Made by a program: the position numbers and the translations under genes
Assembly (NCBI GenBank): GCA_036274195.1
Contig: DASUGD010000271.1
Coordinates: 1-64,000 of the forward strand
Source of the DNA: JAJKIV01 sp036274195
GTDB lineage: Bacteria > Gemmatimonadota > Gemmatimonadetes > Gemmatimonadales > Gemmatimonadaceae
Reading direction: 5' to 3'
Length of the DNA stretch: 64,000 nucleotides
Part shown: positions 26,841 through 36,045 of the stretch, one piece after another
How the letters are laid out: each line of letters starts with the position of its first letter
How positions within the stretch are numbered: the stretch's first letter is position 1
Notes under the pieces: generated by a model
Seen by the model: only the letters and a program-made list of their open reading frames with translations
What the model was told of the DNA's origin: nothing
Database searches by the model: none

Positions 26841-29198
26841 TCACTCCCGCGTCTTGAGGACCGCGACGAGATCGAGGCGGTCGAGGCGCCGGCGAATGGC
26901 CAGGCCCGCGCCGATCGCCGCCACGAGCACGACCACCGTGGCGATCCCGTACGTCGACGTGTGCACCACCGTCGGGAAGCGATGTCGTTCCGCCTGGAAC
27001 AGCTTCATGAGCCAGGCGGCGCACAGGCTCCCGATGACATAGCTCAGCGGAATTCCAATGGCCGTGACGATCGCCTGCTCGCCGAACAGCATCGTCCGCA
27101 CTTCGCCGCGCGTGAAGCCGAGCACCCGCAGGCTCGCCAGCTCGCGTCCGCGCTCGGAGAGCGAGATGCGCGCCTGGTTATAGATGACGCCCGCGGCAAT
27201 CACACACGCGGCGAACACGATGATTCCCACCGACGTCTTGATGTTCTCGGCCATCGTCTTTCGGAAGTTCTCGAGCATCGCCGCGCGTGACGACGTCCCG
27301 GCGACGCCCGGCAATCGCTTGAGACGCGCGTAGACGGCGGCCCGCGCGGATTCGTCCACGGCAAGGTACGCCCCGGAGGCCACGTTGCCCTCGCGGAGGA
27401 GACGGTTCAGCGTCCGGCGCTCGACGTAGCCCGATGCGCCGATCATCTCGTCCAGCGTGGCCACGACGACGACGGGTCGGCTCACGCCGCCTTGCTCGGT
27501 GAGCTCGACCTCGAGCGTATCTCCGGCCGACGCGCCTAACGCGCCGGCAAGGCTGACCGGGAGCACCATCCCGTCCGACGGAATGGCGTGACGATGCCCC
27601 TGCATGTCGAAGAGGCCGTGTAGCACGCCCGTTCCATCGAGGCCAAGCAGCTGCGTCTTCCGCCATCGCGCGCCGTGGCGAAGCCGCACCGGCGTGGACC
27701 GGAAGGGTTCGACCCGCAGGACGCCTTGCAGGCTTTCCAACTCGCGCGCTGCCCGTACCGGTTTTGGCTCGACGAACGCGACCGTGACGTCCTCGCGCTG
27801 AATGCGCTCGAACTGCAGTTCCATGAGGCGCCTGACGGCGTCCCACGGCGAGAGCCCGGCCACCATCAGCGCCCCCGCCAGTCCGACGCCGACGATGGAC
27901 GCGGCCGTGCGCCATGGCCGACGCTCCAGCGTGCGCAGAACCATGCGCGCCGGTGTCGGAACGTGGTCGCCGAGCCCGAGCCGCTCCAGCACCAGCGGGC
28001 GATACCTCCCGGGGCTCTCCGGGCGTAGCGCTTCCGCGGGCGGCACGCGAACGGCACGCATCACGGCGCCCAACGCACCGAGAAGCGCCGCACCACCGCT
28101 CACCGCGATGGAAACCGCGGCAGACGCCCAGTCGTTCTCGTGCACCAGCGTCGGGAACCGGAATACCCGTGCGTAGAGTCCCGTATACCGGGCCCCGAGC
28201 CACGCGCCGCCTAACAACCCGAGCAGCGCACCGATGGCAATGGCCGCCGCCGCGAAGCCGAGGTAGTGCCAGCCAACCTCGCTGTCGGTGTACCCGAACG
28301 CCTTGAGCGCCGCGATCTCGTCCCGCTGCGTCGCGATGAGACGCGACAGCACGATGTTCAGGAGAAATGCCGCCGTCAGGACGAAGAACAGGGGGAACAC
28401 CAAGCCGATCGCGCGAAGCTGGTGCAGCTCGTCGACGATCACCGCGTTCGATACCTGGTCGCGACGACCGTACGCCCCGGTGTTTCCATACGGCGCGAGC
28501 ACCCGGTCCAGGGCGGCGATGACCGCTTGCTCCTTCGCCCCCGGCGCGAGCAGCAGCGTCACGTTGTTGAACGCGCCATCCATCCCGGCCGCGCGCTCGA
28601 GCGGCTCGCGCGACATCCAGAGCACGCCGAAGCGCCGGTTGTCCACCATGAACCCGCCGCCGCCCATCTCGTACACGAACTCGGGCGACGTCGCTACCCC
28701 GGCGAGCCGCAGCCGTCGCCACCGTCCGTTGATGACCGCGCCGATGGAGTCGCCCGGCTCGAGCGCGTTCGCCCGCGCGAACGCCTCGCTCACCAGCACC
28801 TCGCTCTCTCCGGCCGGGTAGCGCCCCGCGCGGATCACGAGGTCGTTAGGCATCGGCCGGCGGATGGGCGGCACCGAGACGATCTGCCCCGTGGCTGGCT
28901 CCGTGAGGCCCGGCACGTCGAGCGTCGCGGTGATGGTCACACGCGTCTCCACCGTCCCGACGCCTGCGATCGACGCAATGCCGACGCGGAGCGCCTCGGG
29001 GGCACGCTTGACCGACGCGAAGACATCGGCGAACCGATACTCGGCATAGTACACATCGCGCGCGCGAGCGACCGCCGTGAGCGTGCTGCGCATGGCCATC
29101 GCCGCCATCACGCCGCATCCCACGACCGCCGCGATGGACAGCACCTGTGTCCACGAGCGGCGGAGGTCTCGAACGAGCTTGCGGCGAAGCGCGGTCAT
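26841..29198 (-). CDS. ABC exporter permease with two FtsX domains
   Basis: A 785-residue permease. The first helix (WTQVLSIAAVVGCGVMAAMA) is followed by a periplasmic domain, an FtsX core with helices near residues 255-360, then a second unit with helices near residues 430-450 and a terminal FtsX core (VGIIVFAACVIAAGVIYNQA). It resembles permeases of the AttF/DevC-like ABC-HlyD systems. It is directly downstream of its ATPase (6-bp gap) and upstream of the HlyD gene. Confidence 0.88.
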   Translation of the reverse strand: MTALRRKLVRDLRRSWTQVLSIAAVVGCGVMAAMAMRSTLTAVARARDVYYAEYRFADVFASVKRAPEALRVGIASIAGVGTVETRVTITATLDVPGLTEPATGQIVSVPPIRRPMPNDLVIRAGRYPAGESEVLVSEAFARANALEPGDSIGAVINGRWRRLRLAGVATSPEFVYEMGGGGFMVDNRRFGVLWMSREPLERAAGMDGAFNNVTLLLAPGAKEQAVIAALDRVLAPYGNTGAYGRRDQVSNAVIVDELHQLRAIGLVFPLFFVLTAAFLLNIVLSRLIATQRDEIAALKAFGYTDSEVGWHYLGFAAAAIAIGALLGLLGGAWLGARYTGLYARVFRFPTLVHENDWASAAVSIAVSGGAALLGALGAVMRAVRVPPAEALRPESPGRYRPLVLERLGLGDHVPTPARMVLRTLERRPWRTAASIVGVGLAGALMVAGLSPWDAVRRLMELQFERIQREDVTVAFVEPKPVRAARELESLQGVLRVEPFRSTPVRLRHGARWRKTQLLGLDGTGVLHGLFDMQGHRHAIPSDGMVLPVSLAGALGASAGDTLEVELTEQGGVSRPVVVVATLDEMIGASGYVERRTLNRLLREGNVASGAYLAVDESARAAVYARLKRLPGVAGTSSRAAMLENFRKTMAENIKTSVGIIVFAACVIAAGVIYNQARISLSERGRELASLRVLGFTRGEVRTMLFGEQAIVTAIGIPLSYVIGSLCAAWLMKLFQAERHRFPTVVHTSTYGIATVVVLVAAIGAGLAIRRRLDRLDLVAVLKTRE

Positions 29199-29204
29199 GA
29201 CAGC

Positions 29205-29987
29205 TCACCAGGAGAGGTCGTCCGGCGACACCGGCCGTTCGTTGCGGCGCTCCTCGACGATCCGGCCGCTCGAGAGGCGAATGACGCGGTCCGCCATCCC
29301 GGCGATCACCGCGTTATGCGTGATGACCACCGTCGTCGTACCCAGCTCGCGGTTCACCTGGGCAAGCGCGTGCAGCACGAGCCGCCCGGTCTCGAAGTCG
29401 AGCGCGCCGGTGGGCTCGTCGCACAGCAGAACGTCAGGCCGTTTCGCGATCGCGCGCGCGATCGCCACGCGCTGCTGCTCGCCGCCCGACAGCTGCGCCG
29501 GGAAGAAATCGAGTCGCTCGCCGAGCCCAACGAGCGAGAGCGCCTCCTCGGGCCGCATCGGTGACTCGGCGATGTCGGTCACGAGCTGCACGTTCTCCCG
29601 CGCGGTGAGGCTCGGGATCAGGTTGTAGAACTGAAAGACAAACCCCACGTGCTCGCGGCGAAACCTCGTCAGCGCCGCCGAATCGGCCGTGGCGAGGTCG
29701 TGGTCGTGAAAACGAACGCGGCCGCTCGTAGGCGTGTCGAGTCCCCCGAGAATGTTCAGAAGCGTGGACTTCCCACTCCCGGATGCGCCGAGAATGACGA
29801 CCAGCTCACCCGGGTAGAGATCGAGGTCGACAGCGCGGAGCGCCTGGACTTCGACATCGCCCATGCGATACGTCTTGGTGAGCCCTCTGGCCTCGAATAC
29901 CGGTACCGCGCCCGCCGAGCGCTGTGCGGGGCGTTCCGAGATGGGCGACGGCTCGCCCGACGAGACCGCCGTCACGACCGCCGACAT
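29205..29987 (-). CDS. ABC exporter ATP-binding protein (LolD/MacB type)
   Basis: A 260-residue ATPase with Walker A GASGSGKST, Q-loop FQFYNLIPSL, signature LSGGEQQRVAIARA, Walker B VLLCDEPTGALD and the H-loop His in VVITHN. I chose the ATG at 29987; upstream in-frame text is unlike the family. It is the first gene of the ATPase-permease-HlyD operon. The positions 29988-30254 form a divergent promoter region to the HdeD-like gene, with a weak GTCGG-like element (ATCGG-N7-GCGAC at 30141-30157). Confidence 0.92.
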   Translation of the reverse strand: MSAVVTAVSSGEPSPISERPAQRSAGAVPVFEARGLTKTYRMGDVEVQALRAVDLDLYPGELVVILGASGSGKSTLLNILGGLDTPTSGRVRFHDHDLATADSAALTRFRREHVGFVFQFYNLIPSLTARENVQLVTDIAESPMRPEEALSLVGLGERLDFFPAQLSGGEQQRVAIARAIAKRPDVLLCDEPTGALDFETGRLVLHALAQVNRELGTTTVVITHNAVIAGMADRVIRLSSGRIVEERRNERPVSPDDLSW

Positions 29988-30254
29988 TTCGTCAGAGTCC
30001 TTCCGAGAGCGTGAGCGACGAGAACGGCCAACCTGCTGGACACGGTCGCTTCGTCCAGCTGTAGTCGCACGATGCCCCAGGCCAGCGCCGACGTCTGTCA
30101 GCCCGACACCGAGCCGGCGTCGGGTAAAATCCGACGCAGAATCGGGGCTCCGGCGACACTCCGCCAGAGCGTGCAGAGCGACTGTTGAGCTCACCGACGC
30201 CGCGAGCTCCGCGCGCGTGAGTCATCGAACCTGCAGTCGACTGAGGAGGATCCC

Positions 30255-30836
30255 ATGCGCTTCCCCTCCCCGAACGACGACCTGTCCCACATCTGGCGGC
30301 TGCTGGTCGTTCGCGCCGCTATCGTGCTCGTCCTGAGCGCAGCCGCGCTCCCCTGGCCCATCGTCTCCCTGGGCGTGATGCTGATGCTCGTCTCGGGGAT
30401 CGCTGTGGCCGCCGGCGTTCTCGACGCCGCGATGTCCGGTGCGCTGCAGCGCCACATGGCATCCAGCTGGGCGCTCCTGCCCGAGGCGGTGGTCGGAATC
30501 GTGTTAGGCGCCGGTGTGCTTCTCTACCCGCTCGTGCCGCTCACCCCCATCGGCGCCCTCGTCGCGCTGTGGATGGTCTCGAGGGGCATCATGCTCGCGG
30601 CGATCGCGCGCAGTGCCGCGTCGGACACGATGCTGCGTGTCGTGACCTCCGGCTGGGCGGTCGCGAGCGTCCTCGGGCCGGCAATCATGATCGCCCACTG
30701 GGACGAGGCATCCATCGTTCCCGTCGTGAAGCTGCTCGTGGCCTATGCGCTCCTGTGGAGCGCGCTCGAGCTGGTCGTGGGGTTGCACCTGCGAGGACGC
30801 GTCGGAGTACCGGAACATGGCGCAGCAGCTCACTGA
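30255..30836 (+). CDS. HdeD-like (DUF308) membrane protein
   Basis: A 193-residue membrane protein with six predicted helices, including IVLVLSAAALPWPIVSLGVM, VVGIVLGAGVLLYPLVPLTP and VKLLVAYALLWSALELVVGL. This layout matches the HdeD/DUF308 family, linked to acid stress in enterobacteria. A strong site (GAGGAGGA) precedes the ATG. The next gene starts 54 bp later on the same strand. Confidence 0.8.
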   Translation: MRFPSPNDDLSHIWRLLVVRAAIVLVLSAAALPWPIVSLGVMLMLVSGIAVAAGVLDAAMSGALQRHMASSWALLPEAVVGIVLGAGVLLYPLVPLTPIGALVALWMVSRGIMLAAIARSAASDTMLRVVTSGWAVASVLGPAIMIAHWDEASIVPVVKLLVAYALLWSALELVVGLHLRGRVGVPEHGAAAH

Positions 30837-30890
30837 GGGGCGAGCATGGCAACGTCGCCTAACGGCGACCGATGACCAACGGAGGCTTTG

Positions 30891-31541
30891 ATGCGCGCTG
30901 CGTGGGTCGGCTTCACCGATGTGACCCTCCTCCTCAACACCGCGTTCGCCCTCCTGCTCGCATCGGTCCTCGGAGCAGTCATCGCCTTCCATCCGGCCAG
31001 CCGGCGGAGTGTCGACACGCTGGAGGAAGTCGAGGCGCAGAAGGTATTCGTCCTGTACGCCGCGATCGGCGCGATAACCGGCGCGATGGTGCTCAAATAC
31101 GGGACGGTCGTCGGCTTCGTCGTGTTCGGTATCGGAGGGCTGATCCGGTTTCGTACCGACCTGCAGTCGGCGCCGATGACGGGACGCCTGATTCTCGTGA
31201 CGCTGATCGGCCTCGCGTGTGGTCTCCAGTTGGCACACCTGGCCGTGCTCGCCACAGCCTTTGGCTTCGCGCTCATTGCCGTGCTCGATGCCACCGCCAC
31301 GTTCCGCATCGTCGTGAAGAACCTCGGTGCCGGCTCGCTCGCGAGTGCGGCGCAGGCGTATCGGTCGCTCCTCGAGCGCGAAGGGTGCCGCGTGCTCGGG
31401 GAGACGAAGAGTTTCGCGAAGGACCAGGTCGAGCTGGTGTTTCGCGCGCCGCGCCGCCTGACGAGAGCGCAGCTGGCACACGAGCTGGAGGCGGAGGTTC
31501 CCGACGCACTCAAGGGAGTGGTCGACTGGGAAGTCGACTAA
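30891..31541 (+). CDS. Membrane protein with C-terminal cytoplasmic domain (DUF4956-like)
   Basis: A 216-residue protein with about four or five membrane helices in the first 150 residues (LLLASVLGAVIAFHP, VFVLYAAIGAITGAMVLKYG, LILVTLIGLACGLQLAHL, VLATAFGFALIAVLDA) and a soluble C-terminal alpha/beta domain (KDQVELVFRAPRRLTRAQLA). The arrangement recalls DUF4956/MgtC-like proteins; this is tentative. GGAGG sits 5 bp before the ATG at 30891. A GCCTAACG word lies just upstream at 30857. Confidence 0.6.
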   Translation: MRAAWVGFTDVTLLLNTAFALLLASVLGAVIAFHPASRRSVDTLEEVEAQKVFVLYAAIGAITGAMVLKYGTVVGFVVFGIGGLIRFRTDLQSAPMTGRLILVTLIGLACGLQLAHLAVLATAFGFALIAVLDATATFRIVVKNLGAGSLASAAQAYRSLLEREGCRVLGETKSFAKDQVELVFRAPRRLTRAQLAHELEAEVPDALKGVVDWEVD

Positions 31542-32187
31542 TGAGCTTCGCGGAATTCAGGTCAGGGAATCGTTGCGGCTCACGGTCGCTCACGCACGAC
31601 CGGAGAGGGCCGGCCCCACCGGCGAAGGGGAAACGGATGCGACGGAAACAGCGGATCACTCGGATCGCTCCTCGGCACTTCGGTCTCCCCTCGCAACGAG
31701 CCGGGAGTGAGAATAGACGACCTCAGGAAGCCCATGCGTCCCGAGGTGTTCAACAAAGAATGTATGAGAGACCGGACGTGCCGCCGGAGGCGTCGCTGCC
31801 CGCGGCAAATCTGCGAACATCGGTGTGATCGATGTTCGAAATCCGCGTTAGGTCCTGGCCTTGACCGCACTGTCCCGGCCGTGATGCCGGCGCGGCGCCC
31901 GAGCGTTAACCAAATTCGGTGACGCTCATTAGCAGTACAACAAGGTCTTCTTGTTCGACGGCCGCGGGAGCCAATTGAACGCGTCCCGAGGTCGTCATTC
32001 GCGATCTGGCTCGTGCCGAGCGGAGGTCTCGGAGGAGCGAACCTGACGCATCCGGGGCATCCGCTGCATCCCAACCCCCTTCGTCTGTGGGGCTGGCCCT
32101 CTCGGGTCCGGCAACAAAGAGTCTGGCCTTTTCGACGAGGAGGGTTGACATAGAGCGGATGGAGAGCGGATTCGCCGGATCCCCGGA
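31542..32187. other. 646-bp region without a supported gene, containing a 25-bp palindrome
   Basis: Base composition is less GC-rich than the neighbours. No frame gives family-like protein. A perfect inverted repeat with 9-bp arms, CGAACATCG-gtgtgat-CGATGTTCG, lies at 31814-31838 and could be an operator or a hairpin. No U-tract follows it on either strand. A CGTTAGG word is at 31846. A TTGACA at 32145 has no fitting -10 element and no downstream gene on its strand. Confidence 0.5.
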
Positions 32188-33123
32188 CTAGCCTTGGCCA
32201 GTCACGGCACGAGCCGGGAATTTCGCGAACGCCGCCACCGCGGCCGCTACACAGCCGGACACGTCGATCGCATTCGACGCATGGGCGATCGTGTTCGTCG
32301 TGACCACGCGCGTGACCCCGGAGCGGAAGAGTGCCGAGTAGGAGTCGCCCGCGAAGAGTGCGTGAACCGCGACGCATACCGGGTCCCGTGCGCCGGCGTC
32401 GCGCAGGTGCCTAACGGTCTCCAGCATGGTGCGACCTGTAGACACCACATCGTCCACGATCACCGGCGTTCGGTCACGCCATCGATCGATGTGCGGAACG
32501 GTCACCTCGACTCGATCGCCGGACAGGCGCCGTTTCGCGAGAATCTCGAACGGAACGCCCGCAGCGTCCGCGACCGCGCGCGCCCACTGACGGCTCTCGG
32601 CGTCCGGGCCGATGACGACCGCGTTCGCGACGTTCGCCGAAATCCACTTCGCCAGCAGGGCACTGACGTGAACGGCACACGCCGGGATCGAGTAGATCGC
32701 GTCGAGTGACGCGATGCGATGCAGGTGTGGCTCGACCGTGACGAGCCAGTCGACCGCGTCGGACAGCACACCAGCAAAATGAACCGCGCTCACCGCCTCG
32801 CCTTCGTGGAACGCACGGTCCTGACGCATGTAGGCGAGATACGGCGCCACGAGGCCCACGTGCGGCGCTCCCAGCTCGCGGAGGGCACCTGCCGCGAACA
32901 GGAGCGGAAGAATCTTCTCGTCGGCATGCTGGAGTGAGCACACCAGAACCGTGGGCCGGCGCGAGCGATCCCCACCGACGCGCACGCGCGCCTCGCCGTC
33001 GGGAAAGCGGTCCACCACGACCGGACGCACCGTGGCGCCTAACGTGTCGGCGATCGCCCGAGCCAACGCCTCGTTACCCGGGAACGCGTGAATCTCGGGG
33101 ACCGCCGCGAGCGCGGTAGTCAT
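32188..33123 (-). CDS. Ribose-phosphate pyrophosphokinase (PRPP synthetase) homologue
   Basis: A 311-residue cytoplasmic enzyme of the PRPP synthetase family (ribose-5-phosphate + ATP gives PRPP). The N-terminal half shows RFPDGEARVRVGGD and LLFAAGALRELGAPHVGLV; the C-terminal half has the PRPP-binding loop VIVDDVVSTGRTM. It diverges from housekeeping Prs and looks like the group paired with AMP/thymidine phosphorylases. The ATG at 33123 is 4 bp after that neighbour's stop, so the two are clearly one operon. Confidence 0.85.
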   Translation of the reverse strand: MTTALAAVPEIHAFPGNEALARAIADTLGATVRPVVVDRFPDGEARVRVGGDRSRRPTVLVCSLQHADEKILPLLFAAGALRELGAPHVGLVAPYLAYMRQDRAFHEGEAVSAVHFAGVLSDAVDWLVTVEPHLHRIASLDAIYSIPACAVHVSALLAKWISANVANAVVIGPDAESRQWARAVADAAGVPFEILAKRRLSGDRVEVTVPHIDRWRDRTPVIVDDVVSTGRTMLETVRHLRDAGARDPVCVAVHALFAGDSYSALFRSGVTRVVTTNTIAHASNAIDVSGCVAAAVAAFAKFPARAVTGQG

Positions 33124-33127
33124 GACC

Positions 33128-34651
33128 TCATCCGGCGCCGTCCAGAGTGATGATCTGCGGGTTCGCGCGCAGATAGGCACGCGCATAGTCCAGCTCTCCC
33201 GGCGACTCGGCGTGAATCGTGAGGAGCGGATCGCCCCGGTCGAGCTTCGTGCCCAGCGCAGCGTGCAGCTCGAGTCCCGCCGCCGGTGCCCTGGGCGCAC
33301 CAGCCAGCTTCGCGATGCGCGCGAGGCGCCGATTGTCGAACGCCGTAACGACGCCGGCGCGGGTCGCGTCCACGACGTGCGTGTGCCGGGCGAGCGCCGG
33401 CTCGCGCATGCCACCCTGCGCCTCGCAGATCGCCTCGAACTTCTCGAGAGCCGCCCCCGACTCGAGGAGGCGCTGCGCGACGGCCCTACCCGTGCCCGCG
33501 GGCGTCGTCCCGGCGAGCTCGATCACCTCGCCGGCAAGTGACAAGGCACGATCCCGGAGGTCTGGCGGTGCGGTCGGCTCGCGACGAAGAACGGACAGAA
33601 CGTCGCGCGCCTCGAGCGTCGGCCCGACGCCACGGCCCACCGGTTGTCTGCCATCCGTTCGCGCGACTCGGACGCGCAAGCCGACCGCGCTGCCCACGGC
33701 GCAGAACAGGCGCTCGAGCGCGTCCGCCGCCTCCGCGGACCGCACCTTCGCGGACGGGCCGACCGGCACGTCGAGCACCACGTGCGTCGAGCCGGCCGCC
33801 AGCTTCTTCGAGAGGATGGACGCGACCATCTGGTCGTTGCTGTCGAGATCGAGCGGCCGCTCGACGCTGATGATCACGTCGTCCGCGGGGCTCAGCTGCA
33901 CCGCTCCGCCCCACACGATGCAAGCTCCCTCGCGCTCCACCACGCGCCGAATGGCCGGTACATCCAGCGTCACCGGCGCAACGGTTTCCATGGTATCCGC
34001 GGTTCCGGCTGGCGACGTGATCGCGCGCGATGACGTCTTCGGCATCGTCAGGCCGTACGCGGCCACGATCGGGACAATGATCATCGTGGTACGATTTCCC
34101 GGGAGGCCACCGACGCAATGCTTGTCGACGATGGGCGTGTGGCCCCAGTACAACCGCTCGCCGGTTGACGTCATCGCTCGCGTCAGCGATACCAGCTCGT
34201 CGAGATCGAGACGCCCGCCGGCGAATGCCGTCACGAACGCCGCGAGCTCGATGGCCGAGTAGCGCCCGTCGACGATATCGCTCACGACGCTCTCGATGGC
34301 CGAGTCGGGCAGCCGATGGCCGTACACTTTCGCGCGGACGTGGCTCAGCGACTCCAGCGGGGCCGGGTGCTCCAGCGAAACGATGTCACCCTCGCGCGCG
34401 TTCAGCATCTGCCACCCGATCTCCGACAGGCCTGCTTCCTCCGGCGTCAGCAACGAGCCCGTGACGACGTTCAGCGTCGCGATGATCGAGCGTCCCTTGT
34501 ACGACACCTGAATGCGCGCCTCCGCCGTCCATCCTTCCGACCGGCACACGGGGCAGTCGGCGGTCATGTAGATCACCGGCTCGCGGTACGTGTCGATGCC
34601 GAGCCGTCTCAGACGGAGTACGTTCGGTTCCTGGTGCGCATGACGCGGCAT
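33128..34651 (-). CDS. AMP phosphorylase / thymidine-phosphorylase-family protein
   Basis: A 507-residue member of the pyrimidine/AMP phosphorylase family with the long N-terminal extension of the archaeal-type AMP phosphorylase group (about the first 80 residues). The phosphate-binding signature reads DKHCVGGLPGNRTTMIIVP, closer to AMP phosphorylase than to bacterial DeoA. Such enzymes release the base from NMPs to give ribose-1,5-bisphosphate. Pairing with a PRPP synthetase homologue suggests nucleotide salvage under energy stress (inference). No RuBisCO or ribose-1,5-bisphosphate isomerase gene is in the window. Confidence 0.82.
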   Translation of the reverse strand: MPRHAHQEPNVLRLRRLGIDTYREPVIYMTADCPVCRSEGWTAEARIQVSYKGRSIIATLNVVTGSLLTPEEAGLSEIGWQMLNAREGDIVSLEHPAPLESLSHVRAKVYGHRLPDSAIESVVSDIVDGRYSAIELAAFVTAFAGGRLDLDELVSLTRAMTSTGERLYWGHTPIVDKHCVGGLPGNRTTMIIVPIVAAYGLTMPKTSSRAITSPAGTADTMETVAPVTLDVPAIRRVVEREGACIVWGGAVQLSPADDVIISVERPLDLDSNDQMVASILSKKLAAGSTHVVLDVPVGPSAKVRSAEAADALERLFCAVGSAVGLRVRVARTDGRQPVGRGVGPTLEARDVLSVLRREPTAPPDLRDRALSLAGEVIELAGTTPAGTGRAVAQRLLESGAALEKFEAICEAQGGMREPALARHTHVVDATRAGVVTAFDNRRLARIAKLAGAPRAPAAGLELHAALGTKLDRGDPLLTIHAESPGELDYARAYLRANPQIITLDGAG

Positions 34652-34721
34652 GGTCGTTAGGCTCGTGTCGAGTCACCCGGCCGCATGCTGTGCCAGGACT
34701 ACGGCAACGGTTTCGTGCCGA

Positions 34722-35687
34722 TCACGCCGCGTCGGAGCTCGGCGGCGGCGACGCGAGCACGGCCTGTTTCGCGGAATGGATCACGCCCTCTGCCACGCTC
34801 CCGAGGAGCAAGCGCGAGAAGAAGTTGCCGCCATGCGTGCCGACGGCGATCAGGTCCGCGCCAGCTTGCGCCGCCAACGTAATGATCCCTTCGACGGGGT
34901 CACCGGCAATGAGCCGAGTCTCCAGCTCGACATTCGGCGGTGTGAACGGGATGAGCTCCTCCCGGACCCGGTCGAACAGGGCGTCTGTTTCCGCGTGAGG
35001 ATCGTTCCCGATGACGGCATTCAACGCCGACGGCCGAACGGCCGGGGCCAGCGCGTGTGTCAGGACTACAGTCCCGCCGTCGGCGACGACGAGCAACGCC
35101 GCCTGCGCGGCCCGCACGCTGGCGGGGGCGAAGTCCAGCGCAGCGATGACCGTGTGCGGCAGCTCGGTAAACGAAGGAGGGACCGACAGCACGGGGCACC
35201 GCGCGGAGTGAAGTACCTGCGCGGCGCGGTCGCCCGAGGCCATGTGACGAAACCGCCGATGCGGCGCGGACCCCAGCACGACCATGGTCGCCGACCGCTC
35301 GCGTGCAAATCGGCTGACCTCGGCCGCGATGCCGCCGAACCTGACGTGGACCCGTGGCGGCGGCGCGCCGCCCGAGAACCGGCAGACATAGTCGGTGACC
35401 GTCGTTTCGCATGCCTGCCGGCGCGCCTCGTCGATCGCCGGATCGCTGACTACCACCACATCGGGTGCCGAGAAGATCGGCGTCGGCTCGAGTACCGTGA
35501 TGACCTCGAGGGGCAAGTCGAGGCGCGCCGCGATGAGCTGCGCGGCCACCACCGCGGCGCCACCGCGAGCCGTTCCGTCGGTAGCAAGCACCACGGGTCC
35601 ACGCCGCATGGGGTTCGTCGGAACTCGGGCCGACGAGCGTGCGGGTTGCACGGTCATCGTTGCCGATCGCCCAGAGAGCGTGACCAT
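34722..35687 (-). CDS. Tandem universal stress protein (UspA x2)
   Basis: A 321-residue protein with two UspA domains (GPVVLATDGTARGGAAVVAA near residue 30; TVIAALDFAPASVRAAQAAL near residue 170, ending DLIAVGTHGGNFFSRLLLGS). It is closely similar to the Usp part of the Usp-DUF5335 protein at 24169, so the two are likely paralogues. I chose the ATG at 35687, preceded by GGAGAAAG. It lies 70 bp downstream of the AMP-phosphorylase start and on the same strand, so it probably leads that operon. Confidence 0.9.
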   Translation of the reverse strand: MVTLSGRSATMTVQPARSSARVPTNPMRRGPVVLATDGTARGGAAVVAAQLIAARLDLPLEVITVLEPTPIFSAPDVVVVSDPAIDEARRQACETTVTDYVCRFSGGAPPPRVHVRFGGIAAEVSRFARERSATMVVLGSAPHRRFRHMASGDRAAQVLHSARCPVLSVPPSFTELPHTVIAALDFAPASVRAAQAALLVVADGGTVVLTHALAPAVRPSALNAVIGNDPHAETDALFDRVREELIPFTPPNVELETRLIAGDPVEGIITLAAQAGADLIAVGTHGGNFFSRLLLGSVAEGVIHSAKQAVLASPPPSSDAA

Positions 35688-36045
35688 AAGACTTTCTCCA
35701 ATCCGATCGTGAAGGCACGGGTGCCGATGCGGAACGGCGCGACAGCGCGTCGCACGTGCGACCAAGCTAGAGGCGGCGCCGGAGATGGTCTGTCCGATTT
35801 GTCACTCGGATTCCGTCGGGGTTTTGGAGACGCGATGCGCGGACCCCGCCCAATCGGCCTTGGTGTCGCTCGAGAGCGGCCCGAGCCTAACGGCAGAACG
35901 CCACCGAAGCGTCGGCGTTTCCCTCACGCGAGCACGTGTCTCGTCTGACAGACCGGGCCGTGGGCCAATCACCACCTTGCCGTTCGGCATCGCGACCCCG
36001 CGACGCCGAGGAGCTTCGACCAGACTCCACTCCACGCACCGGTCG
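35688..36045. promoter_or_regulatory. Divergent promoter region between Usp and PfkB genes
   Basis: No gene is supported in these 358 bp. An element CTGTCCG-N10-CGGATTC lies at 35790-35813, and the ppsA promoter region has a similar CTGTCCG-N14-CGGATTC at 13782-13809, so the two may share a regulator; spacing differs, which weakens the match. A GCCTAACG word is at 35885. Confidence 0.35.

Noticed and set aside
31906..32151. 81-residue minus-strand open frame in the gene-free gap
   Set aside because: No ribosome-binding site, no family resemblance, biased composition.
32145..32180. TTGACA as a sigma-70 promoter
   Set aside because: No matching -10 element at 16-18 bp and no plus-strand gene downstream.
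35785..36045. In-frame N-terminal extension of PfkB beginning CPICHSDSVGVLETR, like a zinc ribbon
   Set aside because: The PfkB family begins at 36046, only one Cys pair is present, and the rest of the extension is low-complexity Arg/Ser text. Likely chance.
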